DNA from: an uncultured Streptococcus sp.
Lineage (GTDB): Bacteria > Bacillota > Bacilli > Lactobacillales > Streptococcaceae
NCBI GenBank assembly: GCA_934216185.1
Contig: CAKQBM010000088.1
Location: forward strand, 1-7,567
Direction: 5' to 3'
Length of the DNA stretch: 7,567 nt
A model generated the notes under the pieces. It was not told the DNA's origin, ran no database searches, and saw nothing but the letters and a program-made list of their open reading frames with translations. Of the stretch, positions 1 through 6,162 are shown piece by piece. A program made the translations under genes and the position numbers. The first letter of the stretch is position 1, and each line of letters begins with the position of its first letter.

Positions 1-690
1 TGGAAGGCTGTCTTTGATTCCTCTCAGGAGTCTTTAATTCAGGGCTTCAGTATGGCGGATATCACCCTCTACATCATCATGAGTTTTGTGACCAATCTTT
101 TGACCAGGTCAGATAGCTCCTTTATGATTGGGGAGGAGGTCAAGGATGGTTCGATTATCATGCGCTTGTTGCGACCAGTGCACTTTGCGGCATCTTACCT
201 TTTCACCGAGCTTGGTTCCAAGTGGTTAATTTTTATCAGCGTTGGCCTGCCATTTTTAAGTGTTATTGTTTTGATGAAAATCGTATCTGGGCAAGGGGTT
301 GTAGAAGTGCTGGGTTTAACTGTCCTTTACCTCTTTAGCTTAACGCTCGCCTACCTGATTAACTTTTTCTTTAATATCTGCTTTGGATTTTCTGCCTTTG
401 TGTTTAAAAATCTTTGGGGTTCCAACCTACTTAAGACTTCCATAGTGGCTTTTATGTCTGGAAGTTTGATTCCCTTGGCTTTCTTTCCAAAGATCGTTTC
501 AGATATTCTGTCCTTCCTGCCTTTTTCATCCTTGATTTACACTCCAGTCATGATCATTGTTGGGAAATATGATGCCAATCAGATTCTTCAGGCGCTCGCT
601 TTGCAGTTTTTCTGGCTCTTAGTGATGGTAGGCTTGTCTAAGTTGATTTGGAAACGAGTCCAGTCCTTTATCACCATTCAAGGAGGTTAG
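1..690 (+). CDS. ABC-2 type transporter permease, 5'-truncated by window edge
   Basis: Integral membrane subunit of an ABC exporter of the ABC2_membrane_6 type (PF06182; COG4587/COG3694-like). The frame is open from base 1, with protein-like sequence before the ATG at 52. That ATG is therefore probably internal, and the true start lies upstream of the window. 229 codons are visible; such proteins are usually about 260 residues, so roughly 30 are missing. Several hydrophobic segments are visible, and the charged loop GEEVKDGSIIMRLLRP is the type conserved between the two permeases of this family. The partner permease begins one base after this stop, so the two are surely co-transcribed and probably form a heterodimer. 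The ATPase subunit is expected upstream, outside the window. The substrate is unknown. The family call is by sequence resemblance and is good; any specific substrate would be a guess. Confidence 0.88.
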   Translation, partial: WKAVFDSSQESLIQGFSMADITLYIIMSFVTNLLTRSDSSFMIGEEVKDGSIIMRLLRPVHFAASYLFTELGSKWLIFISVGLPFLSVIVLMKIVSGQGVVEVLGLTVLYLFSLTLAYLINFFFNICFGFSAFVFKNLWGSNLLKTSIVAFMSGSLIPLAFFPKIVSDILSFLPFSSLIYTPVMIIVGKYDANQILQALALQFFWLLVMVGLSKLIWKRVQSFITIQGG

Positions 691-691
691 T

Positions 692-1477
692 ATGAAAAAA
701 TATCAGCGTATGCATCTGATTTTTATCAGACAATACATCAAACAAATTATGGAATACAAGGTGGATTTTGTGGTTGGTGTTTTAGGGGTCTTTCTGACTC
801 AAGGACTGAATCTCTTGTTTCTCAATGTCATCTTTCAACATATTCCATCCCTAGAAGGCTGGACTTTTCAAGAGATTGCTTTTATCTATGGTTTTTCTTT
901 GATTCCCAAGGGCTTGGACCATCTCTTTTTTGACAATCTTTGGGCTCTGGGACAGCGCTTGGTGAGAAAGGGGGAGTTTGACAAGTATCTGACTCGTCCT
1001 ATCAATCCTCTCTTTCATATTCTAGTTGAGACCTTTCAGATTGATGCTTTGGGGGAACTTTTGGTCGGTGGTATTTTACTAGCAACAACAGTGACCAGTA
1101 TTGCTTGGACTCTTCCAAAATTCCTGCTGTTCCTAGTTTGTATTCCTTTTGCGACCTTGATCTATACTTCCCTGAAAATTGCGACAGCCAGTATCGCTTT
1201 TTGGACCAAGCAGTCAGGCGCCATGATTTACATTTTCTATATGTTTAATGATTTTGCCAAGTACCCGATTTCCATTTACAATTCGCTTCTTCGTTGGTTG
1301 ATTAGCTTTATCGTTCCTTTCGCCTTTACGGCCTATTACCCTGCCAGCTATTTCTTGCAGGACAAGGATGTAATCTTTAACATTGGAGGTTTGATTTTGA
1401 TTTCTCTGGTTTTCTTTGTCATTTCCCTTAAACTATGGGATAGGGGCTTGGATGCCTACGAAAGTGCAGGGTCGTAA
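692..1477 (+). CDS. ABC-2 type transporter permease, second subunit
   Basis: A 261-residue polytopic membrane protein, complete, of the same ABC2_membrane_6 superfamily as the preceding gene. Hydrophobic segments lie at about residues 24-48, 118-138, 142-172 and 228-247. The family-type cytoplasmic loop VRKGEFDKYLTRPINP sits at 91-106, and a conserved-looking stretch PFAFTAYYPASYF is at 209-221. The ATG at 692 has a strong Shine-Dalgarno, AGGAGG at 681-686, placed inside the end of the upstream gene with 5-base spacing, so the start is secure. It is the last gene of its operon: a hairpin terminator follows at 1491-1519. The role inferred from the family is forming an export pore with the upstream permease, powered by an ATPase encoded outside the window. 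Substrate unknown. Confidence 0.9.
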   Translation: MKKYQRMHLIFIRQYIKQIMEYKVDFVVGVLGVFLTQGLNLLFLNVIFQHIPSLEGWTFQEIAFIYGFSLIPKGLDHLFFDNLWALGQRLVRKGEFDKYLTRPINPLFHILVETFQIDALGELLVGGILLATTVTSIAWTLPKFLLFLVCIPFATLIYTSLKIATASIAFWTKQSGAMIYIFYMFNDFAKYPISIYNSLLRWLISFIVPFAFTAYYPASYFLQDKDVIFNIGGLILISLVFFVISLKLWDRGLDAYESAGS

Positions 1478-1490
1478 GATGAAGAAACTC

Positions 1491-1519
1491 AAAGCCTTGT
1501 CTCAAGACAGGCTTTTTTC
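1491..1519 (+). terminator. Rho-independent terminator of the permease operon
   Basis: The arms AAGCCTTGTC and GACAGGCTT pair with one bulged base around a TCAA tetraloop and are followed by a run of six T. It lies 14 bases after the stop of the second permease and before the tRNA promoter, so it separates the operon from the tRNA gene. Confidence 0.85.
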
Positions 1520-1538
1520 TAATAGAGATGAAAATTCC

Positions 1539-1566
1539 TTGACATCTATTCTCAGAGTGCTATACT
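1539..1566 (+). promoter_or_regulatory. Promoter of tRNA-Thr
   Basis: A perfect -35 TTGACA (1539-1544) is followed by a 16-base spacer and -10 TATACT (1561-1566), preceded by the extended -10 dinucleotide TG at 1558-1559. The predicted start near 1573 is about six bases before the mature tRNA 5' end, as expected for a strong stable-RNA promoter. Confidence 0.85.
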
Positions 1567-1578
1567 GTAAGTGTAATA

Positions 1579-1651
1579 GCCGATTTAGCTCAGTTGGTAG
1601 AGCAAGGCACTCGTAAAGCCTAGGTCACAGGTTCGATTCCTGCAATCGGCA
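1579..1651 (+). tRNA. tRNA-Thr, anticodon CGT
   Basis: A 73-base cloverleaf without encoded CCA. The acceptor arms GCCGATT and AATCGGC pair perfectly, with discriminator A at 1651. The D arm is GCTC...GAGC. The anticodon loop CTCGTAA carries CGT, which reads ACG (threonine). The variable loop is AGGTC and the T loop TTCGATT. Two mismatches are visible: A·A closing the anticodon stem (AGGCA against AGCCT) and A·C at the outer T-stem pair (ACAGG against CCTGC). Neither abolishes the fold. The gene has its own promoter and terminator. Its last ten stem bases from 1641 onward are repeated at 5963, marking the start of a long direct repeat and the left edge of the duplicated and inserted region. 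Confidence 0.95.
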
Positions 1652-1658
1652 AAATGAA

Positions 1659-1686
1659 GAAACTCATTCTACTGGGTTTCTTTTTT
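1659..1686 (+). terminator. Terminator of tRNA-Thr (repeat copy 1)
   Basis: The hairpin GAAACTCA / TGGGTTTC (1659-1666 with 1673-1680, one G·T pair) has a six-base loop and is followed by six T. It is part of the duplicated module; an identical copy is at 5981-6008. Confidence 0.85.
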
Positions 1687-1738
1687 CTTAACTATTCAAC
1701 CAATTAGACCGATATAGCGACCAGATAGGCAAAAGACC

Positions 1739-1767
1739 TTGTTCTTGAGAAACTCCTCTGCTATAAT
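1739..1767 (+). promoter_or_regulatory. Promoter of small membrane-protein gene, copy 1
   Basis: A perfect -10 TATAAT (1762-1767) with the extended element TG (1759-1760) and a weaker -35 TTGTTC (1739-1744) at 17-base spacing. The extended -10 makes it a credible strong promoter. The same elements are kept in copy 2 at 6061-6089. No hairpin-plus-T-run terminator is visible between here and 2720, so it may also transcribe the downstream cargo genes. Confidence 0.75.
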
Positions 1768-1786
1768 GATTGTTGTAAGGGACGTG

Positions 1787-1843
1787 ATGCGTCGATACCA
1801 GATGGTTCAAGTTTCTAAAAAGAAATTGGATATAAAGAAATGA
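1787..1843 (+). CDS. Possible 18-codon leader ORF overlapping the membrane-protein start
   Basis: A short ORF (MRRYQMVQVSKKKLDIKK) starts at ATG 1787. The Shine-Dalgarno-like TAAGGG at 1776-1781 lies five bases upstream. Its TGA (1841-1843) overlaps the ATG of the next gene (1840) as ATGA, an arrangement typical of translational coupling. The downstream gene has no good Shine-Dalgarno of its own, which fits coupling. The peptide is basic and not recognised. In copy 2 the start is changed to AGG and one extra A alters the frame, so it is not conserved there. It may be chance; the case rests on the ribosome site and the overlap. Confidence 0.35.
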   Translation: MRRYQMVQVSKKKLDIKK

Positions 1844-2249
1844 AAAAATTATTGGGGATTGTATTTTTAGTAGCAGCAGCGACAGTAGTGTATTTTGGCT
1901 CTGTTGGCTGGCCAAGTTTAGATGTCAACCTCTGGTCATTGATTCCGGTAGGCCTGTTCCTCTATTTTGCCCTAGAGAATCTTTTGAAAAAAGACTACAA
2001 GGCTAGTCTGATGTGTTTGATTATTGCCTTTATCATCGCAAATGCAATTTTGGACCTTTTGCCAATTTCATACTCAATGAAAATCAAAGAGCAAACTAGG
2101 AAACTAGCCGCAGGTTGTACTTGAGTACGGCAAGGCGACGTTGACGTGGTTTGAAGAGATTTTCGAAGAGTATCAAGTGGCTTGGTAATTGGAGCAGGTG
2201 TACTGGCTTGTGTAGGTATTGGTTATCTATTTCCTGATAAAGAGAGTAA
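1840..2249 (+). pseudogene. Small membrane protein (LiaF/DUF5668-like), copy 1, interrupted by BOX element
   Basis: The ancestral gene encodes about 102 residues with roughly four hydrophobic segments. The pattern, including WSLIPVGLFLYFALENLLKK and a C-terminal glycine-rich segment, resembles LiaI/LiaF-type or DUF5668 membrane domains; that link is tentative and the function is unknown. In this copy codons 1-77 are intact. A BOX element then enters in frame, adds 17 foreign residues (YSMKIKEQTRKLAAGCT) and brings a TGA stop at 2122-2124, giving a 94-residue product. The native tail resumes at 2176, but its own stop is lost because the repeat ends at 2249 and unrelated DNA follows. The ATG at 1840 is chosen by alignment with copy 2 and has only a weak ribosome site. 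It probably lacks the last membrane segment. Confidence 0.8.
2071..2172 (+). repeat. BOX element (boxA-boxC form, no boxB)
   Basis: A 102-base pneumococcal BOX repeat. It opens with TACTCAATGAAAATCAAAGA and closes with ATTTTCGAAGAGTA. The ends form an imperfect inverted repeat: TACTC, three unpaired bases, then GAAAATC. The internal ACGGCAAGGCGACG segment is the well-known conserved BOX core. The element is short and seems to pass directly from a shortened boxA to boxC. The empty site in copy 2 (6392/6393) shows exactly what was inserted, with TCA on both sides (2068-2070 and 2173-2175), consistent with a three-base target duplication. BOX elements are thought to be mobilised in trans and to fold into hairpins in RNA. 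Confidence 0.92.
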
Positions 2250-2260
2250 TACTGGACTAA

Positions 2261-2707
2261 AATCAAAAAACATCTTATACAGGAATATCAAGAGTACTAA
2301 ATGAGATTTCAGAGATCATAAACGACGTCCAGTTAAAACGACTTTCTGAGAAAACATTAGAAACTCTTATTAACTTTCCAATTGATGAAAAACTCAAGAA
2401 TTCTAATGCTATATGTCATGGAAATGCTGGATTAGCCCTGTCTTTATTTAGAATGTATCAAGAATCAGGAAACATTAAGTGGAAAAAATTTGCATAGAAA
2501 ATTTGCGAAAGAATCTTAAATGCTGCTAATATAAATAATAAATATGTTTTCGTAGAAAAAGATTATTATTGTAAAGGACATGTTTCTAAAAGTCTTATTG
2601 AATATATAGATTTAAGCTTATTATCTGGAAACACAGGTATCTTTATTGTTTTAATAGGTTGCGAAATTGAAGATTTTGGGTGTTTATCTAAATTATTCTT
2701 AGTTTGA
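2261..2707 (+). pseudogene. LanC-type lanthipeptide cyclase, C-terminal remnant with internal stop
   Basis: The frame from 2261 reads as the last ~145 residues of a LanC-like zinc cyclase, the enzyme family that closes thioether rings in lanthipeptides. Visible marks are ISRVLNEISEI (the helix that normally follows the first zinc cysteine), the ICHGNAGLALSLFRMYQ motif with the second cysteine (2414-2416) and histidine (2417-2419) ligands, and the C-terminal LLSGNTGIFIVLIG block. The N-terminal two thirds, including the first zinc cysteine (usually W-C-x-G), are missing: homology stops close to the repeat junction at 2249. An in-frame TAG at 2495-2497 further breaks it. The normal TGA (2705-2707) overlaps the ribosome site of the MFS gene, so the three cargo genes were once an operon. 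It cannot be active. Assignment is by motif recognition only. Confidence 0.75.
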
Positions 2708-2713
2708 AGGAGG
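2707..2713 (+). promoter_or_regulatory. Strong ribosome site deciding the TTG start of the MFS gene
   Basis: AAGGAGG begins at the last base of the LanC remnant's stop codon and lies six bases before TTG 2720. This optimal spacing supports TTG as the start rather than the in-frame ATG at 2750, which has no such site. Confidence 0.8.
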
Positions 2714-2719
2714 GGCAGT

Positions 2720-3967
2720 TTGAAAAAAATATATAATAATAAGATATTTATGAAATTATTTTTGTCAGATTTAATTTCAAATCTCGGGGATATTCTATAC
2801 TATCTTGCTTTGATGAATTTTATTGTCGAAACTCATATGGGAAATTGGGTCATTTCCATTCTGACACTTTCAGAATCAATACCAATTTTACTTAGTTTTA
2901 TATTAGGTTATTTTGCAGATAAAACGATTAGGCGAATAGATACGATAAAAATAACCTTAATTTTACGTTTCTTCTTCTATACCATTTTGATGTTTGTCAT
3001 TGGAACGAAGCACTCTCTGTTAATTGTTCTAGTTGCTATTATAGTCAATTTCTTTTCAGATATTTTGGGTCAATTTGAAAACTTATTATACTATCCTATT
3101 TATAAGCGAGTTATAGAAGATGAAGATCGTGAAGAATTCCAATCATTTAAACAAACGACTCAAATATCGCTTAGTGTGCTTTTTCAAGGGATAGGTGGTA
3201 TACTGATTATGATAATGTCTTATAAATTATTGGCATTTATCAATGCTATGACTTTTTTAATAAGCTTACTCATTGTAAAATCATTAACAAATCAGTTGAA
3301 TCCTATCTTAGAAACTAATGCGTCCCCCCAATCAAGGAGTCAACCGGAATCATTTAAACTATCTCAACTATTTGCTGAATTAAAAGAATCCGTTAATTTA
3401 TTGAAGCAAATTGATGAAATTAGTGTAACATTAGTAAGTGTTCCTCTATTAAATTCAGGGATTGCAGTATTGTATCCTATGATTTTACTATTTTTGTCTC
3501 AAGATCAAACATTTAGTATTGTTAACACAGAGACGACACTATCTCTCTTTTTAATTCTAGAGACATGCGGTTCGATCTTAGGAGGTTATCTAACTATGAC
3601 ATTGAAGCGCCTGAAAAATTGGACAATTACAAGGACATTAATATTTGAAATAATTGCTATGTTAGTACTCTTTTTGGCTTTCTGGATACACAATATTTAT
3701 ATTGTTCTTGTAGGAATATTTACACTAGAATTACTAAATGCAATCATAAATCCTAAATTCAATACAAAAATATATAATAATCTAAACGAAGAAAAACTAG
3801 GAGTTGTCTTTGGTGGAATGGTAACATACTTTTCCATTGGTGACTTCCTGTCACGTATTCTGTTTTCTATTCTCATTCTCTTACTTTCACCATCCCATAT
3901 CGCCCTAATCTATGTTATGGTTTCAGTATGCTTATTGATTTATTTATTAAAAGAAAAAATAGAATAA
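2720..3967 (+). CDS. MFS family exporter
   Basis: A 415-residue, complete, polytopic membrane protein, about the size of Mef-type and other drug or peptide exporters of the major facilitator superfamily. The loop after the second membrane segment, GYFADKTIRRIDTIK (residues 63-77), fits MFS motif A (GxxxDrxxRr). Hydrophobic helices alternate along the whole length, probably about twelve, with a charged central loop near residues 190-225. It starts at TTG with a strong ribosome site. It follows the LanC remnant by 12 bases and precedes the ABC-F gene by 32, so it is in one operon with both. Family knowledge suggests proton-driven efflux; substrate unknown. The context allows lanthipeptide or antibiotic export, or self-protection. 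It is AT-rich and uses many ATA codons, unlike the flanking core genes, which suggests transfer. No frame damage is seen. Confidence 0.85.
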   Translation: MKKIYNNKIFMKLFLSDLISNLGDILYYLALMNFIVETHMGNWVISILTLSESIPILLSFILGYFADKTIRRIDTIKITLILRFFFYTILMFVIGTKHSLLIVLVAIIVNFFSDILGQFENLLYYPIYKRVIEDEDREEFQSFKQTTQISLSVLFQGIGGILIMIMSYKLLAFINAMTFLISLLIVKSLTNQLNPILETNASPQSRSQPESFKLSQLFAELKESVNLLKQIDEISVTLVSVPLLNSGIAVLYPMILLFLSQDQTFSIVNTETTLSLFLILETCGSILGGYLTMTLKRLKNWTITRTLIFEIIAMLVLFLAFWIHNIYIVLVGIFTLELLNAIINPKFNTKIYNNLNEEKLGVVFGGMVTYFSIGDFLSRILFSILILLLSPSHIALIYVMVSVCLLIYLLKEKIE

Positions 3968-3999
3968 GCTATCATAAAGCTTAAAGTAAAGGAGATCTT

Positions 4000-5552
4000 A
4001 TGAATGTTTTAGAAATTTATGATTATAACGTAAGCATTGAAAATAATGATTTATTTCATGTTGATGATCTTGTAATAAAACAAGGGGAGAAAATAGCTTT
4101 TATCGGTGAAAATGGTATTGGGAAAACAACATTTTTCAAGCATATAGTTTCTAAAAGTATTCCTAGAATGACTTTAAATGGCAATATAGCTTACTTACCT
4201 CAGTTATTAGAAAGTGATAATTTGAGCGGAGGTGAAAAGGAGAAAAGTGAATTATCAAAATTGTTGATTTCCGATAACCAAATTCTTATTCTAGATGAAC
4301 CCACCACGAATTTAGATTTCAACAACAGAAAGTGGTTAATTGACTATTTAGTAAAAACTAAGAAAACTGTATTACTCATAACACATGATCGCTTTTTAAT
4401 TAATCAAGTGGTTCAAAAAATATTATACTTAGACTCAGGTGAGTTAAAAACTTACAAAGGTAATCTAAAAGATTTTGAAGAATTTCGACAACAACAATTC
4501 AACAAAATGATGTTATCATTTGATAATCAACGAAAAAAACAAAAAAAACTAAAAGAAGAAGCACAACGAAAAAAACAATATGCAATTTCAATGGTAAAAA
4601 AGAAAAAAGGTATTTCTTATTCTGATTGGAAAACACGAAACTATGACGGAAAAGCACGAAAATTGGATAAAGTTGCTAGAAGCATTGAAACACGCATAGA
4701 TAGAGAAAATACTATAGAAAAGCCTAAAAAAGAAAAAAAATTAAAATTAAAAATTCGGGTGAACTTAGTTTAAAATCGGGAAAAACATTAATAAATATAG
4801 AAAAATTTTCACTTTCTATTGTATCATCACTAAAAATTAAAATTAATAACTTTATAATCAGAACTGGAGAACATATTGGAATAGAGGGCGATAATGGTTC
4901 TGGTAAAACTCAATTTTTGAACAAAATTTATGAGTTAAAAGATAATCACAACTACTATTACTATTATGATAAACTTTCTATTGGTTATTTTAGGCAAAAT
5001 CTAACTCTATTTGAAGATAATGATATTATCATAAATAGTATTATGGCCGAATCAAAACAAGACTATCAAACTATTTATGATACCTTAGGAAGCTTCGGTA
5101 TTAAGGCAGATGAAATTAGGAGAACTTATAAACAATTAAGTGGGGGACAACGAGTACGCGCTAACTTAGCAAAAGTGTTATTAGGGAATCACAATTTACT
5201 TTTGTTAGATGAACCAAATAATCATTTAGATATTTCATCGATTGAAGCATTGGAAAATTTTTTAATCCATTATCCTGGAGCAGTTATATTAGTAAGTCAC
5301 GATAAAAATCTTATAAATAGTGTTTGTTCTAAAATTTATATTATGGAAAAATTTATTCTATCATCGAAAGAAACAAAATCAAGTAACTATTCAAATGTTA
5401 ATCAATCTCAAATTACAGAATTAGAATTTAAGAGAAGTATATTACTATCATACCCAACAATTGATTTGGAACAAATAAAAGAAATAGATGCAAAAATACG
5501 GGACTTAAAAAACAGTTCAAGTGTATTGCATCCTCAAAAGTTGGACAATTAA
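4000..5552 (+). pseudogene. ABC-F ribosome-protection-like ATPase, split by a -1 frameshift in an A8 tract
   Basis: The two halves read as one ABC-F protein with two ATPase domains and no membrane segments. The first half (ATG 4000, ribosome site AAAGGAG at 3988-3994) has Walker A GENGIGKTT at residues 36-44, signature LSGGE at 75-79, Walker B ILILDEP at 95-101 and the switch histidine at 129. A lysine-rich interdomain linker follows at about 155-247. This frame then ends at 4771-4773. The second half, one frame back, has Walker A GDNGSGKT (4887-4910), LSGGQ, Walker B LLLLDEPNNHLD, SHD and a coiled-coil-like tail. A -1 shift at 4734-4740 joins them into 517 residues, close to Vga(A) and Msr(D) length. 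The very short span between the first Walker A and signature resembles Vga/Msr rather than EttA-type housekeeping members. Those proteins displace ribosome-bound antibiotics; whether this one does is unknown. All ATPase motifs survive, so it is recently broken, recoded, or a sequencing error. Confidence 0.85.
4734..4740 (+). other. Slippery heptamer A-AAA-AAA at the ABC-F frame break
   Basis: Eight A occupy 4733-4740. In the zero frame they read gAA AAA AAA, so the last seven bases fall in the X XXY YYZ phase needed for -1 ribosomal slippage. The -1 frame continues openly into the second ATPase domain. An A8 run can also cause transcriptional slippage. No upstream Shine-Dalgarno-like enhancer and no obvious strong downstream hairpin are visible, so programmed use is uncertain. 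Confidence 0.45.
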
Positions 5553-5962
5553 TTCTTGCTCAACAATTACTAAAAGAATTCTTAATGATATCTTACTGAC
5601 TTTCTATCATTTTATAGTAAACAGCTTAGTTCACAAGAGAGGTTTTGAAGTACTTAGAGATGAACTTTAAAATTGTTCTACTTTTTCTTACAACTTATTA
5701 TTTCAAAAAGAGATAGCCCTCTTTGATAAAAGAAAATTAATAAAAAAGGTAAGTAAAAGTAGGCTAGTGAAAAAATTCTAAATAGGGAAATACCTAATTT
5801 AATTTTCAATGAGTAAACATTTCAAAGATGATCATTCAAATAAATTTTATTTGTACCAAATTGAATTTCATTCTAATTTCATATGTAGTCTCATTGAGTC
5901 AAATTTCCTTTAAATTCGTTATATTATTGTTGAAAACATTTTATTAAAAGAACTATCATGCT
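5553..5962. other. AT-rich stretch with no recognisable gene
   Basis: About 410 bases between the ABC-F stop and repeat copy 2. No ORF with a plausible ribosome site, no RNA gene and no known insertion sequence were recognised. Two small hairpins can be seen: AAAGAG/CTCTTT at 5707-5724 and a near-palindrome CAAATAAA/TTTATTTG at 5837-5853. Neither is followed by a T run on the plus strand. It may be the decayed 3' part of the cargo. Confidence 0.6.
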
Positions 5963-5980
5963 TGCAATCGGCAAAATGAA

Positions 5981-6008
5981 GAAACTCATTCTACTGGGTT
6001 TCTTTTTT
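5981..6008 (+). terminator. Terminator (repeat copy 2)
   Basis: Identical to the tRNA terminator at 1659-1686 (GAAACTCA / TGGGTTTC then six T), but here not behind a tRNA. It could stop transcripts running out of the ABC-F gene. Confidence 0.8.
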
Positions 6009-6060
6009 CTTAACTATTAAGCCACTTAGACCGATATAGCGACCAGATAGGCAAAAGACC

Positions 6061-6089
6061 TTGTTCTTGGAACTGCCCTCTGCTATAAT
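6061..6089 (+). promoter_or_regulatory. Promoter of small membrane-protein gene, copy 2
   Basis: TTGTTC (6061-6066), 17 bases, then TATAAT (6084-6089) with extended TG at 6081-6082. The elements are the same as in copy 1 despite changes in the spacer and around it, which supports real promoter function. Confidence 0.72.
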
Positions 6090-6162
6090 GTTTTTTGTAA
6101 GGGACGTGAGGCATCAATATCAGATAAGTCAAGTTCCTAAAAAAGAAATTGGATATAAAGAA

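Larger units (their letters stand above)
1641..2249 (+). repeat. Long direct repeat, copy 1 (tRNA 3' end to small membrane gene)
   Basis: This segment matches 5963-6466. It starts at TGCAATCGGC inside the tRNA 3' end and ends at GAGAGTAA inside the last codons of the membrane-protein gene. It covers the tRNA tail and terminator, a promoter, a leader and the gene. Copy 1 differs from copy 2 by a 105-base BOX insertion including its 3-base duplication, by two one-base indels, and by scattered substitutions. The offset is 4322 bases before the BOX. The scattered differences suggest the copies are not a very recent tandem duplication. Confidence 0.93.

Noticed and set aside
1416..1616. 66-codon plus-strand ORF
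   Set aside because: It overlaps the end of the second permease in another frame, crosses a terminator and runs into the tRNA gene.
1641..1651. Short tRNA 3'-end repeat taken as a phage-type att site
   Set aside because: The identity does not stop after an att-length core but continues for about 500 bases, and no integrase is present. It remains possible as an origin but is not supported alone.
1688..1915. 75-codon minus-strand ORF
   Set aside because: It lies opposite the promoter and start of the membrane-protein gene, has no family resemblance, and is better explained as a shadow.
4917..5552. Second half of the ABC-F read as an independent gene from TTG 4917
   Set aside because: The frame already encodes Walker A upstream at 4887-4910, there is no ribosome site, and a start at 4917 would remove the nucleotide-binding motif.
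5600..5720. Possible RUP or insertion-sequence fragment
   Set aside because: A few bases near 5611-5620 recall pneumococcal repeat ends, but no matching second end, target duplication or transposase frame could be found.
5809..5913. 34-codon ORF considered as a lanthipeptide precursor
   Set aside because: It has no ribosome site, only one cysteine (with an adjacent serine), no leader-like or core-like pattern, and lies downstream of the ABC-F gene in decayed DNA.
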